The position numbers and the translations under genes were made by a program. The notes under the pieces were generated by a model. It searched no databases and had not been told where the DNA came from. It was given only the letters and a program-made list of their open reading frames with translations. Positions 16,067 through 23,365 of a DNA stretch of 42,723 nt are shown here, one piece after another. The stretch comes from Brevundimonas diminuta 470-4 (GTDB lineage: Bacteria; Pseudomonadota; Alphaproteobacteria; Caulobacterales; Caulobacteraceae), in contig KB291729.1 of the NCBI GenBank assembly GCA_000318405.1, forward strand, positions 73,469-116,191, given 5' to 3'. How positions within the stretch are numbered: position 1 is the first letter of the stretch; every line of letters begins with the position of its first letter.

Positions 16067-17010
16067 CCACCGCCTTCCCCCACCCGATGCGCCTGCCCGT
16101 GATCGCGGCGCCCATGTTCCTGGTCAGCGGCCCGGAACTGGTCATCGCCGCCTGCAAGGCGGGCATCGGCGGCGCCTTTCCCACCCCCAACTGCCGCACG
16201 GTCGCCGATCTCGACGCCTGGATGGGCCAGATCACCGACGCCTTGTCGCCGGGCGACGGCCCCTGGGTCGCCAACCTGATCACCCATTCGACCAACGCCC
16301 GTCTGGCCGAGGATCTGGCCCTGGTGGCCCAGTACAAGCCGCCCATAGTCATCACCGCCCTGGGTTCGCCCAAACCGGTCATGGAGACGGTCAAGGCCTA
16401 TGGCGGGCTGGTCTTCGCCGACGTGGTCAACATGGCGCTGGCCAGGAAAGCGGCGGACGCGGGTGTTGACGGTCTGGCCTGCATCAGCGCCGGCGCGGGC
16501 GGCCACACCGGCCACCTGTCGCCCTTCGCCTTCGTCTCAGCGGTGCGCGAGTTCTTCGACGGCTGGCTGACCATCGGCGGCGGCATCGCCGACGGCGCGG
16601 GCGTGGCGGGCGCGATCGCGGCAGGCGCCGACATGGTCTATATGGGCACCCGCTTCCTGGCCGCCGCCGAAAGCCGGGCGCAAGACCCCTACAAGCAGAT
16701 GATCGTGGACTGCGGGCCGGACGACCTGATCGTCTCCTCGGCCATCACCGGCACGCCCGCATCGTGGTTGAAGCCCAGCCTGCGCGCGGCGGGCATGGAC
16801 CCAGACGCGCTCGGCGGCCCCATCACCCGCGACTATTCCGGAGACGCCGCACACAAGCGCTGGCGCGATATATGGGCCGCCGGTCAGGGCCTGCAAAAGG
16901 TCGGCGCCGTCGAGCCGACCGCCGTCGTCGTGGACCGGCTGGCAGCTGAATACCGCGCCGCCGCCGCCCGCTTCGCCGGCCTGACCACGCCCCGGAGCGC
17001 CGCCGCATGA
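16063..17010 (+). CDS. nitronate monooxygenase-family FMN protein (TIM barrel)
   Basis: 315 residues. The start MTTAFPHPMRLPVIAAPMFLVSG gives the N-terminal APM strand of the NMO/2-nitropropane dioxygenase barrel. AGAGGHTGHLSPF (about 143-155) is the phosphate-binding and active-site loop, and IGGGIADGAGVAGAIAAGAD with YMGTRFLAAAES completes the FMN site. Many proteins in this family do not act on nitronates. In acyl-CoA operons they may be FMN-dependent enoyl-thioester or alkene reductases related to FabK, which is the better guess here. An upstream in-frame extension exists, but the ATG at 16063 with ATGA overlap is the natural start. It is co-transcribed with the ligase and the thioesterase. 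Confidence 0.82.
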   Translation: MTTAFPHPMRLPVIAAPMFLVSGPELVIAACKAGIGGAFPTPNCRTVADLDAWMGQITDALSPGDGPWVANLITHSTNARLAEDLALVAQYKPPIVITALGSPKPVMETVKAYGGLVFADVVNMALARKAADAGVDGLACISAGAGGHTGHLSPFAFVSAVREFFDGWLTIGGGIADGAGVAGAIAAGADMVYMGTRFLAAAESRAQDPYKQMIVDCGPDDLIVSSAITGTPASWLKPSLRAAGMDPDALGGPITRDYSGDAAHKRWRDIWAAGQGLQKVGAVEPTAVVVDRLAAEYRAAAARFAGLTTPRSAAA

Positions 17011-17492
17011 CCGCGTCGCCCCAGATGATCCAGCCGCCGGCCTTCGCCCTTGACCCGTCGCAGAGCGGGCTGGAGTTGGCGCGCCGCTGGATCGAGACGG
17101 TCTGGCCGGGCGGGTTCGTCAACCGTCTGGCGGCGCGCCCTGTGGACGTGGCCGAGGGTCATATGCGGGTCGAATGCGACATCGACCCGGGCCATTCCAA
17201 CTTCGTCGGCCTGGTGCATGGCGGAGTGACGGCGGCCCTAGTCGACATCGTCGGCGGCGGGGCGGCCATGACCCTGCTGAAGCCGGGCGAGTTCCTGCTG
17301 TCCACTGACCTGTCGATGCGCTTCCTCAACGCCGCTCCCATCGGATGCGGGCGGCTGATCGCCGAGGGGCGCGCGGTCTATGCCGACCCGCGCAAGGTGG
17401 TGGCCGAGGCCACAGTCTCGACGCCCGACGGCCTGACCATCGCCCATGGCTCGGCCGCCATCGCTATCCGCACCCGGCGTCAGGACGGCTGA
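17007..17492 (+). CDS. PaaI-family hot-dog acyl-CoA thioesterase
   Basis: 161 residues with the hot-dog fold signature NFVGLVHGGVTAALVDIVGG (about 66-85). HGG is the family motif, and the Asp that follows is in the position of the catalytic acid of PaaI-type enzymes. The C-terminal strands include GRAVYADPRKVVAEATV. PaaI proteins release CoA from stalled aryl- or hydroxyaryl-CoA intermediates and so prevent CoA sequestration. That fits its place as the last gene of a long CoA-dependent catabolic operon. It overlaps the NMO gene by ATGA and converges on the third thiolase with only 21 bases between them, where a small hairpin sits. Confidence 0.85.
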   Translation: MTASPQMIQPPAFALDPSQSGLELARRWIETVWPGGFVNRLAARPVDVAEGHMRVECDIDPGHSNFVGLVHGGVTAALVDIVGGGAAMTLLKPGEFLLSTDLSMRFLNAAPIGCGRLIAEGRAVYADPRKVVAEATVSTPDGLTIAHGSAAIAIRTRRQDG

Positions 17493-17501
17493 GCCGCCCC
17501 G

Positions 17502-17514
17502 AAGCCTGAGGCTT
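17502..17514. terminator. short hairpin at the convergent operon junction
   Basis: AAGCC-TGA-GGCTT is a perfect 5-bp stem lying between the thioesterase stop (17492) and the end of the minus-strand thiolase (17514-17516). It is followed by TTT on the plus strand and preceded by few A, so it would be a weak terminator. Overlap with the opposing stop codon suggests a shared end signal. Confidence 0.35.
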
Positions 17515-18734
17515 TAGTCGCAGCCGATCACCAGGCTGACCGTCGTGGTGGTCGAGCCGCCGATGTTCAAAGTCTGGACGTTGCGCGCTCCCTCGATCTG
17601 ACCGCCGCCGGCCGTTCCGGTCGTCTGGCGGAAGGCGTCCAGAGCCATCCGCACGCCGGTCGCCCCGACCGGATGGCCGCAGCCGATCAGCCCGCCCGAC
17701 GGATTGATCGGCAGGCGTCCGCCGATCTCGATATCCCCCGCCTCGACCGCCTTCCAGCTCTCGCCCGGCGCGGTCAGGCCAAGATGGTCGATGGCCATGT
17801 ATTCGGTCATGGCGAAGCAGTCGTGCGTCTCGACCGCGTCGATCCCGTCCAGCGACAGACCCGCCCGCGCCCGCGCCTCGTCGATGGCGCGTTTGACCTG
17901 CGGGAAGACGTAAGGCGCGCCGGCGCTGGCCTCGATCTTGCGCTGATAGCTGATCGGTCCCGAACGATGGCCCCAGCCCTTGATGCGCGGCAGGCTTTCC
18001 AGAGGCAAGCCGCGCCGCCGGGCGTAGTCCGCCGCCCGCTCGGCCGAGGCCAGGACCACCATGGCCGCCCCGTCCGTCACCTGGCCGCAGTCGCTCTTGC
18101 GTACCCGCCCCTCGATGACCGGATTGGCCTCGTCGTCGGCCGCGAAGCTGGCGTCGTTGAAGACATAGTCCCGCGTCTGGGCGTTCGGGTTCAGCTTGGC
18201 GTTGGCGAAGTTGATCTCGGAGATGCGGCGCAGATGCGCCTCGTCGATGCCATAGCGACGGTCATATTCGTCGGTCAGTTCCGAAAAGGCGCGCGGCCAG
18301 ACATAGCGTGCGCCCTGATACTCATGCCCTACCCAGGCGGCGGCTCCCAGATAGACCGCGCCCGTCTCGCCCGGCGCATTGCGCATCATCTCCAACCCCA
18401 GGACGGCGGCGGTTCCATAGCGACCGGACTCGATGTCCGCCATCGCCGCCAACAGGGCGATGCTGCCCGAGGCGCAGGCCGCTTCGTGCCGCGAGGTCGG
18501 CAAGCCGTCGAAGGTCGGCTCGGCCATGGCGAAGAAGCCGCCGAGTTGTCCCTGTCCCGAGAACAGGTCGCCGACGAAGTTGCCGACATGGCCGACCTCG
18601 ATCTCGCTCGGCGCCATGCCCACGGCGTCCAGACCGCCGTGCAGGGCCTCGGCGAAACCGTCGCCGATCTCCAGTCCTTCGCGGGCCCAGTTGCGTTTGA
18701 AATCGGACTGCCAGCCGCCCAGGATATAGACCAT
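17514..18734 (-). CDS. SCP-x-type thiolase with intact HDCF motif
   Basis: 406 residues from the ATG at 18734, which has AGGGAGAA about 7 bases upstream; the frame runs further upstream but over the preceding ligase gene. Nucleophile Cys87 lies in RHEAACASGSIALL, and the second Cys is present in VETHDCFAMTEYM. The His loop reads GGLIGCGHPVGATGVRMALD and the C-terminal end is NIGGSTTTTVSLVIG. All catalytic elements of SCP2-type thiolases are intact, unlike the two plus-strand thiolases of the locus. It probably performs the authentic thiolytic cleavage of a bulky or branched 3-ketoacyl-CoA. It follows the feruloyl-CoA-synthase-like gene by 17 bases and is co-transcribed with it. Confidence 0.88.
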   Translation of the reverse strand: MVYILGGWQSDFKRNWAREGLEIGDGFAEALHGGLDAVGMAPSEIEVGHVGNFVGDLFSGQGQLGGFFAMAEPTFDGLPTSRHEAACASGSIALLAAMADIESGRYGTAAVLGLEMMRNAPGETGAVYLGAAAWVGHEYQGARYVWPRAFSELTDEYDRRYGIDEAHLRRISEINFANAKLNPNAQTRDYVFNDASFAADDEANPVIEGRVRKSDCGQVTDGAAMVVLASAERAADYARRRGLPLESLPRIKGWGHRSGPISYQRKIEASAGAPYVFPQVKRAIDEARARAGLSLDGIDAVETHDCFAMTEYMAIDHLGLTAPGESWKAVEAGDIEIGGRLPINPSGGLIGCGHPVGATGVRMALDAFRQTTGTAGGGQIEGARNVQTLNIGGSTTTTVSLVIGCD

Positions 18735-18751
18735 CGGATATTCTCCCTGTT

Positions 18752-20614
18752 TCAGGCGACGACCACGCCCGGCCCCGGCGGCTCGGCGTAAAGAGCGTCG
18801 ACCTGGGGCTTGCGGTTGTCGATGACGGCGCGACGGTTGATCGTGGCCTTGTCCGACACCTCGTGGGCGTTCGGATCGGGCGGCGTGGTCAGGAAGGCCA
18901 GCCGGGCGATGCGGCCGCTGGCGCCGTGGGCCGAGGCGTTGTGCGCTGCCAGTCGTTCCCCCACCGCCTGCGCCAAGGCGCCCGAGGTCAGAGCCTCGAC
19001 AACCTCCATGTCCAGCGCCACCTTGATCCCGGCGGGCGAGGGCCAGGCCAGAACGCCCAACCAGGGTCGGTTGTCGTCGCACAGCACCACCTCGGCGACC
19101 AAAGGCGCCAGGGCCTGCAAGGCCGCTTCGCGCATCTGCGCCCCGAACACCCAGGAGCCAGTCGACAGCTTGAACTGATCCGCCAGCCGCCCGGCGAAGA
19201 AGACGCCCTGGGCGGGATCGTCCCGGTCGGCTAGGGTCGCCAGATCGCCCATGCGGTAATAGGCGTCGGCATCGAACGCCTCGGCGGTCCGCGCCGCGTC
19301 GTCGTGATAGCCGGCCATGACGTTGGGGCCACGCACCCGCACCTCGAACTTGTCGGCGTCATGCGGGACCAGCTTCACCTCGACGCCCGGCACAGGCAGA
19401 CCCAGCCCCAGTCGGTCGGTGTACTGATGCACCACCATGAAGCCCGCCGTGGTCTCGGTCGCGCCATAGGCCGAGGTCAGCATGATGCGATGGCCGGTTT
19501 CCTGCACCGCCATGGCCTGTATCCGGTCGCTGACCGACTGGCTCAGGGCCGCGCCGCCGAAGACCATGACCCGCAGGTCCGAGAAGAAGGTCCGGCGCAG
19601 TTCGGCGTCCGCCTCCAGCGCGTCGGCCAGCATGGCGTAGCCGGTCGGGACGTTGACGTAGTAGCGCACCGGCAACTCGCGCAGGTTGCGGATCGACTCT
19701 TCGAACATACCCGGCATGGGCTTGCCGTCGTCGATATAGAAGGCGCCGCCCGCCAGCAGCACGGCGCGCAGCACCGCCGCGCCCGCCACATGGTTCCACG
19801 GCATCCAACCCAGCATCTGCCCCGACCAGGCATAGCCTTCGCCAATCACCTGGGCGGCCTGTGCGGTGTTGGCGGCGACCGACTTCAGGCTCAGCGGCAC
19901 GACCTTGGGCAGGCCGGTCGACCCCGAGGTCATCATGAACTGCGCGACCTGATCGGGCTGCAACCCCTCGATGCTCGCGCCGACGGCCGGGCCTGGCCGC
20001 GTCGCCATGACCTCGGCCAGAGGCAGGCTGGGACGGCTCAAGGCCTCGGGCGTCGCGGTGATGACGATGGCGTCGCCCAGGTCCAGGGCGTCGATCGCGC
20101 CCACCAACATGCGCGCGTCCTCCACCAGCAGGATCGACGGCTTCAGACTGCGAATGACGTGGTTCAAGCGCCCCAGATCGCCGCCCAACAGGGCGTAGTG
20201 GGCGCTGACCGGCGCGGTCGGCACGCCCGCCGCCATGGCCCCGAACAGGAAGGCGGCCATGGCCGGACTGTTGGCCCCCATCAGCATCAGCGGCCCGCCC
20301 GTATGCTGCGGATGATCCAGCAGCCACTGGGTCACGGCGTCCATGCGGTGCTTCAGACCGGCGTAGTCCAGCGTGGACCAGGCCCCGCCCTGGATCGGAT
20401 CGCGCCGCGCCAGGGCCGTCTCCGTCCCCCGGCGCGCCGCCACCCCGGCAAAGGCGCGCGGCAGGTTCCAGTCATGCTCGGCCAAAGCCACGCGCGAGCG
20501 CATCACTATCGCCCCGTCCGGCTCGCGCCGCACCTCCAGATCGACGGCCATCAGCCCGGCGTCGCGGAAGCCTGCGGTTCGCCACTGCTCCGACATCTGA
20601 TCCGATGCGTCCAT
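18752..20614 (-). CDS. feruloyl-CoA synthase-like acyl-CoA ligase
   Basis: 620 residues of the adenylate-forming superfamily. The P-loop MTSGSTGLPKVVPLS is at 228-242. Then come SAYGATETTAGFM (YGxTE position), the YYRMGDLA motif, and the hinge FFAGRLADQFKLSTGSWVFG. This hinge is typical of feruloyl-CoA synthases (FAGRxxEDFKLxxGTWV) rather than of fatty acyl ligases. Those enzymes activate hydroxycinnamates, and phenylpropenoic acids would be one cleavage product of extended stilbenes. Polyene acids from carotenoid cleavage are also plausible. GGGAGGG lies 5 bases before the ATG. It is transcribed with the downstream HDCF thiolase and sits 71 bases after the second oxygenase gene, so all three minus-strand genes may form one unit. 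Confidence 0.85.
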   Translation of the reverse strand: MDASDQMSEQWRTAGFRDAGLMAVDLEVRREPDGAIVMRSRVALAEHDWNLPRAFAGVAARRGTETALARRDPIQGGAWSTLDYAGLKHRMDAVTQWLLDHPQHTGGPLMLMGANSPAMAAFLFGAMAAGVPTAPVSAHYALLGGDLGRLNHVIRSLKPSILLVEDARMLVGAIDALDLGDAIVITATPEALSRPSLPLAEVMATRPGPAVGASIEGLQPDQVAQFMMTSGSTGLPKVVPLSLKSVAANTAQAAQVIGEGYAWSGQMLGWMPWNHVAGAAVLRAVLLAGGAFYIDDGKPMPGMFEESIRNLRELPVRYYVNVPTGYAMLADALEADAELRRTFFSDLRVMVFGGAALSQSVSDRIQAMAVQETGHRIMLTSAYGATETTAGFMVVHQYTDRLGLGLPVPGVEVKLVPHDADKFEVRVRGPNVMAGYHDDAARTAEAFDADAYYRMGDLATLADRDDPAQGVFFAGRLADQFKLSTGSWVFGAQMREAALQALAPLVAEVVLCDDNRPWLGVLAWPSPAGIKVALDMEVVEALTSGALAQAVGERLAAHNASAHGASGRIARLAFLTTPPDPNAHEVSDKATINRRAVIDNRKPQVDALYAEPPGPGVVVA

Positions 20615-20685
20615 GAAACCCTCCCGATCGCCGCCTCAAGACGGTCTGCTAATAAAAGCAAGATGGGACGCAGAACGACGCGGGG

Positions 20686-22182
20686 TCAAGCCGCGTCGGC
20701 GGCGTCCGCCTCGGCGGTCAGGAAGCGGCGGTCGGCCCAGCAGGCGTGGGTGCCGGAACTGATCTTGTGCGGCAGGGCGATGCGGCAGACAGGGCCGTCC
20801 TCGAACCGCTTGCAGTCGATCAGGATGCACTCCGACCGGCCGGCGTTCTCGTCGATGATGAAGCTGACCAAGTAGCCGTCGTCCTCGTCCTTCGCCCCGA
20901 TGCGCGGCGCGAACGGCGCCTCGCTGGCGTAGCGCCCGTCAGGCAGGGTCACGGTCCAGGATTCGCCGGTCTTCAGATCGTGCTTGATGAAGCCGTTAAA
21001 CAGGAACCAGCCCGGCTTGGTCGTGGTGCTGTAGGCATAGCGATAGGGCTGGCCGGCGTACTGCTGATTGATGGTGCCGAACTCGACAAGCCGGTCGTCC
21101 AGCCGCTCTTCCTTGGTCGTCCCGTCCGCCAGATTGAAGCGCCAGCGGTGCAGTTTCGGGCGGAAGCTGTTCTCGTCAACGAAGGCCATCATGTGGGCGT
21201 GCTCGGCGTAGATCTCAGGCAGGTCTCCCAGCGGGTCCGGCATCGGCTTTTCCTGGAAATAGCCGTCCATGACGATCTCGTCGCCCGCCTCATAGGCGTT
21301 GAGGAAGTGCAGCACATAGGTTGGCGCCGCCTCGAACCAGCGGATGTCCTTGGCCTCGCCGTAGCGGGGAATGACGGCGAAGCGCGACGGCATGTCGGGG
21401 CGATAGCGCACGGCGTGATAGCCCGCCTTCAACGCCTTCTCGTCCCAGAACAGCGGGAAGTCGTTCAGGATTGTGTAGTGCTCGCTGAAGATCATGTCGT
21501 GCGGCAGACGCGCGCCCGGCAAGGGAACGGGCGTGTAGTGGGTGCGCCGCCCGTCCCGGCCGACCACGCCGTAATACATGTAGGGCGCGTGCTTCGAGTA
21601 ATTGAAGAACAGCAGTTCGCCGGTCCGCTCGTCCACCCGCGCATGGGCCGAAACCCCGTCCAGCGGCGCCCAGGGCGCGACGCCCTGATCCTCCAGTGAG
21701 GTCGGGTCCAACTGATAGGCCTCCCCGCACTGGTAGAAGGTCGCCAGCGCCTTGCCCGCATGGACCACCACGTCGGTGCTGGCCGAATCCTTGATGCCCC
21801 CGTGGGCGCCGAAGCCGGGGCGTTTCGACACTTCCGGTCCGTCCATCATCCCGCCCCACAGGCTCTCGCCCGCCTGCTGCTCCGCCTGGAAACAGCGGCT
21901 GCGCACGAAGCGGTTGCGATAGTCAGCCTTGCCGTTGCGGAAGCTGATCTGATGCAGCATCCCGTCGCCGTCGAAGGGATGATGACGGCCCAGGGGCGTG
22001 TGGATCTGGTTCTCGGTGTTGCGGATATAGACGCCGTCGATGTCCGCCGGGATCGCCCCGTCGATCACCTCCAGATCAACGGCGTTGACCTCCTCATGCT
22101 GAGGCGTCCACGGCCCGCTGAGGTAGGGGTGATTGCTGGGTTTCAGGGTCGCGACGATGGGCGGCAACCGCTCGATCTGCAT
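20686..22182 (-). CDS. carotenoid oxygenase / lignostilbene dioxygenase family enzyme (CCO 2)
   Basis: 498 residues, a distant paralogue of CCO 1. The iron ligands are His180 in VSAHARVD, His228 in LPHDM, His292 in YVLHFLNAYE and His479 in GTHACW. The FDGDGMLHQISF block and KDSASTDVVVHAGK are shared with CCO 1 (KDTANTDVVFHNG). It differs in the first propeller blade, where the usual YRNGPNP reads IRNTENQI; this should reshape the substrate entrance and suggests a different substrate or chain position. AGGAGA lies 7 bases before the ATG. It diverges from the kinase/acyl-CoA dehydrogenase pair across a 112-base region that holds a shared operator half-site. Two cleavage enzymes in one locus could act on successive double bonds. 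Confidence 0.92.
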   Translation of the reverse strand: MQIERLPPIVATLKPSNHPYLSGPWTPQHEEVNAVDLEVIDGAIPADIDGVYIRNTENQIHTPLGRHHPFDGDGMLHQISFRNGKADYRNRFVRSRCFQAEQQAGESLWGGMMDGPEVSKRPGFGAHGGIKDSASTDVVVHAGKALATFYQCGEAYQLDPTSLEDQGVAPWAPLDGVSAHARVDERTGELLFFNYSKHAPYMYYGVVGRDGRRTHYTPVPLPGARLPHDMIFSEHYTILNDFPLFWDEKALKAGYHAVRYRPDMPSRFAVIPRYGEAKDIRWFEAAPTYVLHFLNAYEAGDEIVMDGYFQEKPMPDPLGDLPEIYAEHAHMMAFVDENSFRPKLHRWRFNLADGTTKEERLDDRLVEFGTINQQYAGQPYRYAYSTTTKPGWFLFNGFIKHDLKTGESWTVTLPDGRYASEAPFAPRIGAKDEDDGYLVSFIIDENAGRSECILIDCKRFEDGPVCRIALPHKISSGTHACWADRRFLTAEADAADAA

Positions 22183-22220
22183 GGCTCATCTCCTAGCTCT
22201 GGACGAAGCCTCGCCTTTTT

Positions 22221-22242
22221 GGTCTATTTACGCAAGTCATAG
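22221..22242 (+). promoter_or_regulatory. operator half-site between CCO 2 and the kinase gene
   Basis: The element contains TTTACGCAAGTCATAG and matches the right arm of the 5276-5323 operator at 18 of 22 positions (TTTATGCAAGTGATAG there). It also shares CGCAAGTCA with the left arm at 7213-7229. Only a poor opposing arm (GACGAAGCC at 22202-22210) is visible to its left. It lies in the divergent region between the second oxygenase and the phosphotransferase gene. Confidence 0.5.
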
Positions 22243-22294
22243 ATCGGCGCGGCTGAGCCGGGCGTGTGATCACCCGTTCGGCGAGGATTTCTCC

Positions 22295-23365
22295 ATGTCC
22301 CAGACCAACACCTTCGGGGGAGCCGGCCCCGTGCGGGCGGGGCATGAGCTGCCGGTCCAGCGCCTGTCGGCCTGGCTACATCAGCAGGCGCCGGAGGTGC
22401 GCGGTCCCATCGACATCCGCCAGTTCAACGGCGGCCAGTCCAACCCGACCTATCGCCTGGACACGCCGGGAAAATCCTACGTCCTGCGCCGCAAGCCGCG
22501 CGGCCCAGTCCTGAAAGGCGCCCATGCGGTAGAGCGCGAGCATCGCGTGATTTCAGCCCTGCACGCCGGCGGCTTCCCCGTCCCCGCGCCCCTGATCCTG
22601 TGCGAGGACGAGGCCGTCATCGGCTCGACCTTCATGGTGATGGAGATGGTCGAGGGCCGTATCTTCTGGACCCCCACCCTGCCCGAACTGACGCCGGATC
22701 AGCGGGCCGCGCATTTCGATGCCCTGAACGCCACCATCGCCCGCCTGCACAGCCTCGACATCCAAGCCCTCGGCCTGGAAGACTATGGCCGTCCCGGCGC
22801 CTTCTTCGCGCGCCAGATCCAGCGCTGGTCCCGGCAGTATCAGGAAGACGACCTGGCCGGGCGCGATCCCAACATGGACCGGCTGGTCGCCTGGCTGCCC
22901 GAAAACATGCCCGAGGACGACGGCGCCGCATGTGTGGTTCACGGTGATTTCCGCGCCGACAACCTCATCTTCGCCCCTGACAGCGCCGAGGTGCGAGCCG
23001 TGCTGGACTGGGAGTTGTCGACCTTGGGCCACCCCATGAGCGACTTCACCTATCACCTGATGATGTACCGCCTGCCGCCGTCCATGATCGGCGGCTTTGC
23101 TGGCGCCGATCTGAAGGCCCTCGGGGTTCCGAGCGAAGCCGACTACCTGGCAGCCTATTGCGACCGGGTCGATCGCGCGCCGCCCACGGCGGATGAACTG
23201 CGCTTCTACATGGCGTTCAACATGTTCCGGCTGGCGGCCATCTTCCACGGCATCAAGGGCCGGATCGCGCGCGGCACGGCCGCCTCCGCCCACGCCCACA
23301 CCATGGCCGACAACCTGCCTGCCCTCGCCGCCCTCGCCTGGGCCCAGACGGAGACGACATCATGA
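22295..23365 (+). CDS. APH-family kinase, ACAD10/11 N-domain / LvaA-like
   Basis: 356 residues with an aminoglycoside-phosphotransferase (protein-kinase-like) fold. FNGGQSNPTYRL (44-55) is the nucleotide loop, the invariant Lys region is YVLRRKP, the catalytic loop is VVHGDFRADNLIF with Asp218 and Asn223, and the metal-binding Asp238 is in VLDWE. It is not a drug-resistance enzyme. This subfamily is the kinase half of ACAD10/11 and of LvaA, which phosphorylates the 4-hydroxyl of 4-hydroxyacyl-CoA before elimination. The next gene is the matching dehydrogenase, overlapping by ATGA. I chose the ATG at 22295, with GAGGA upstream; a longer in-frame reading from 22133 would cross the divergent promoter region and the CCO 2 start. 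Confidence 0.85.
   Translation: MSQTNTFGGAGPVRAGHELPVQRLSAWLHQQAPEVRGPIDIRQFNGGQSNPTYRLDTPGKSYVLRRKPRGPVLKGAHAVEREHRVISALHAGGFPVPAPLILCEDEAVIGSTFMVMEMVEGRIFWTPTLPELTPDQRAAHFDALNATIARLHSLDIQALGLEDYGRPGAFFARQIQRWSRQYQEDDLAGRDPNMDRLVAWLPENMPEDDGAACVVHGDFRADNLIFAPDSAEVRAVLDWELSTLGHPMSDFTYHLMMYRLPPSMIGGFAGADLKALGVPSEADYLAAYCDRVDRAPPTADELRFYMAFNMFRLAAIFHGIKGRIARGTAASAHAHTMADNLPALAALAWAQTETTS

Noticed and set aside
20643..20662. GGTCTGCTAATAAAAGCAAG upstream of the feruloyl-CoA synthase-like gene as another operator arm
   Set aside because: Ends match the half-site but the spacing is three bases longer and the interior does not fit; too weak to call.
22295..23365. Aminoglycoside resistance gene
   Set aside because: The APH fold is present, but gene partner and ACAD10/11-type context point to acyl-CoA metabolism.
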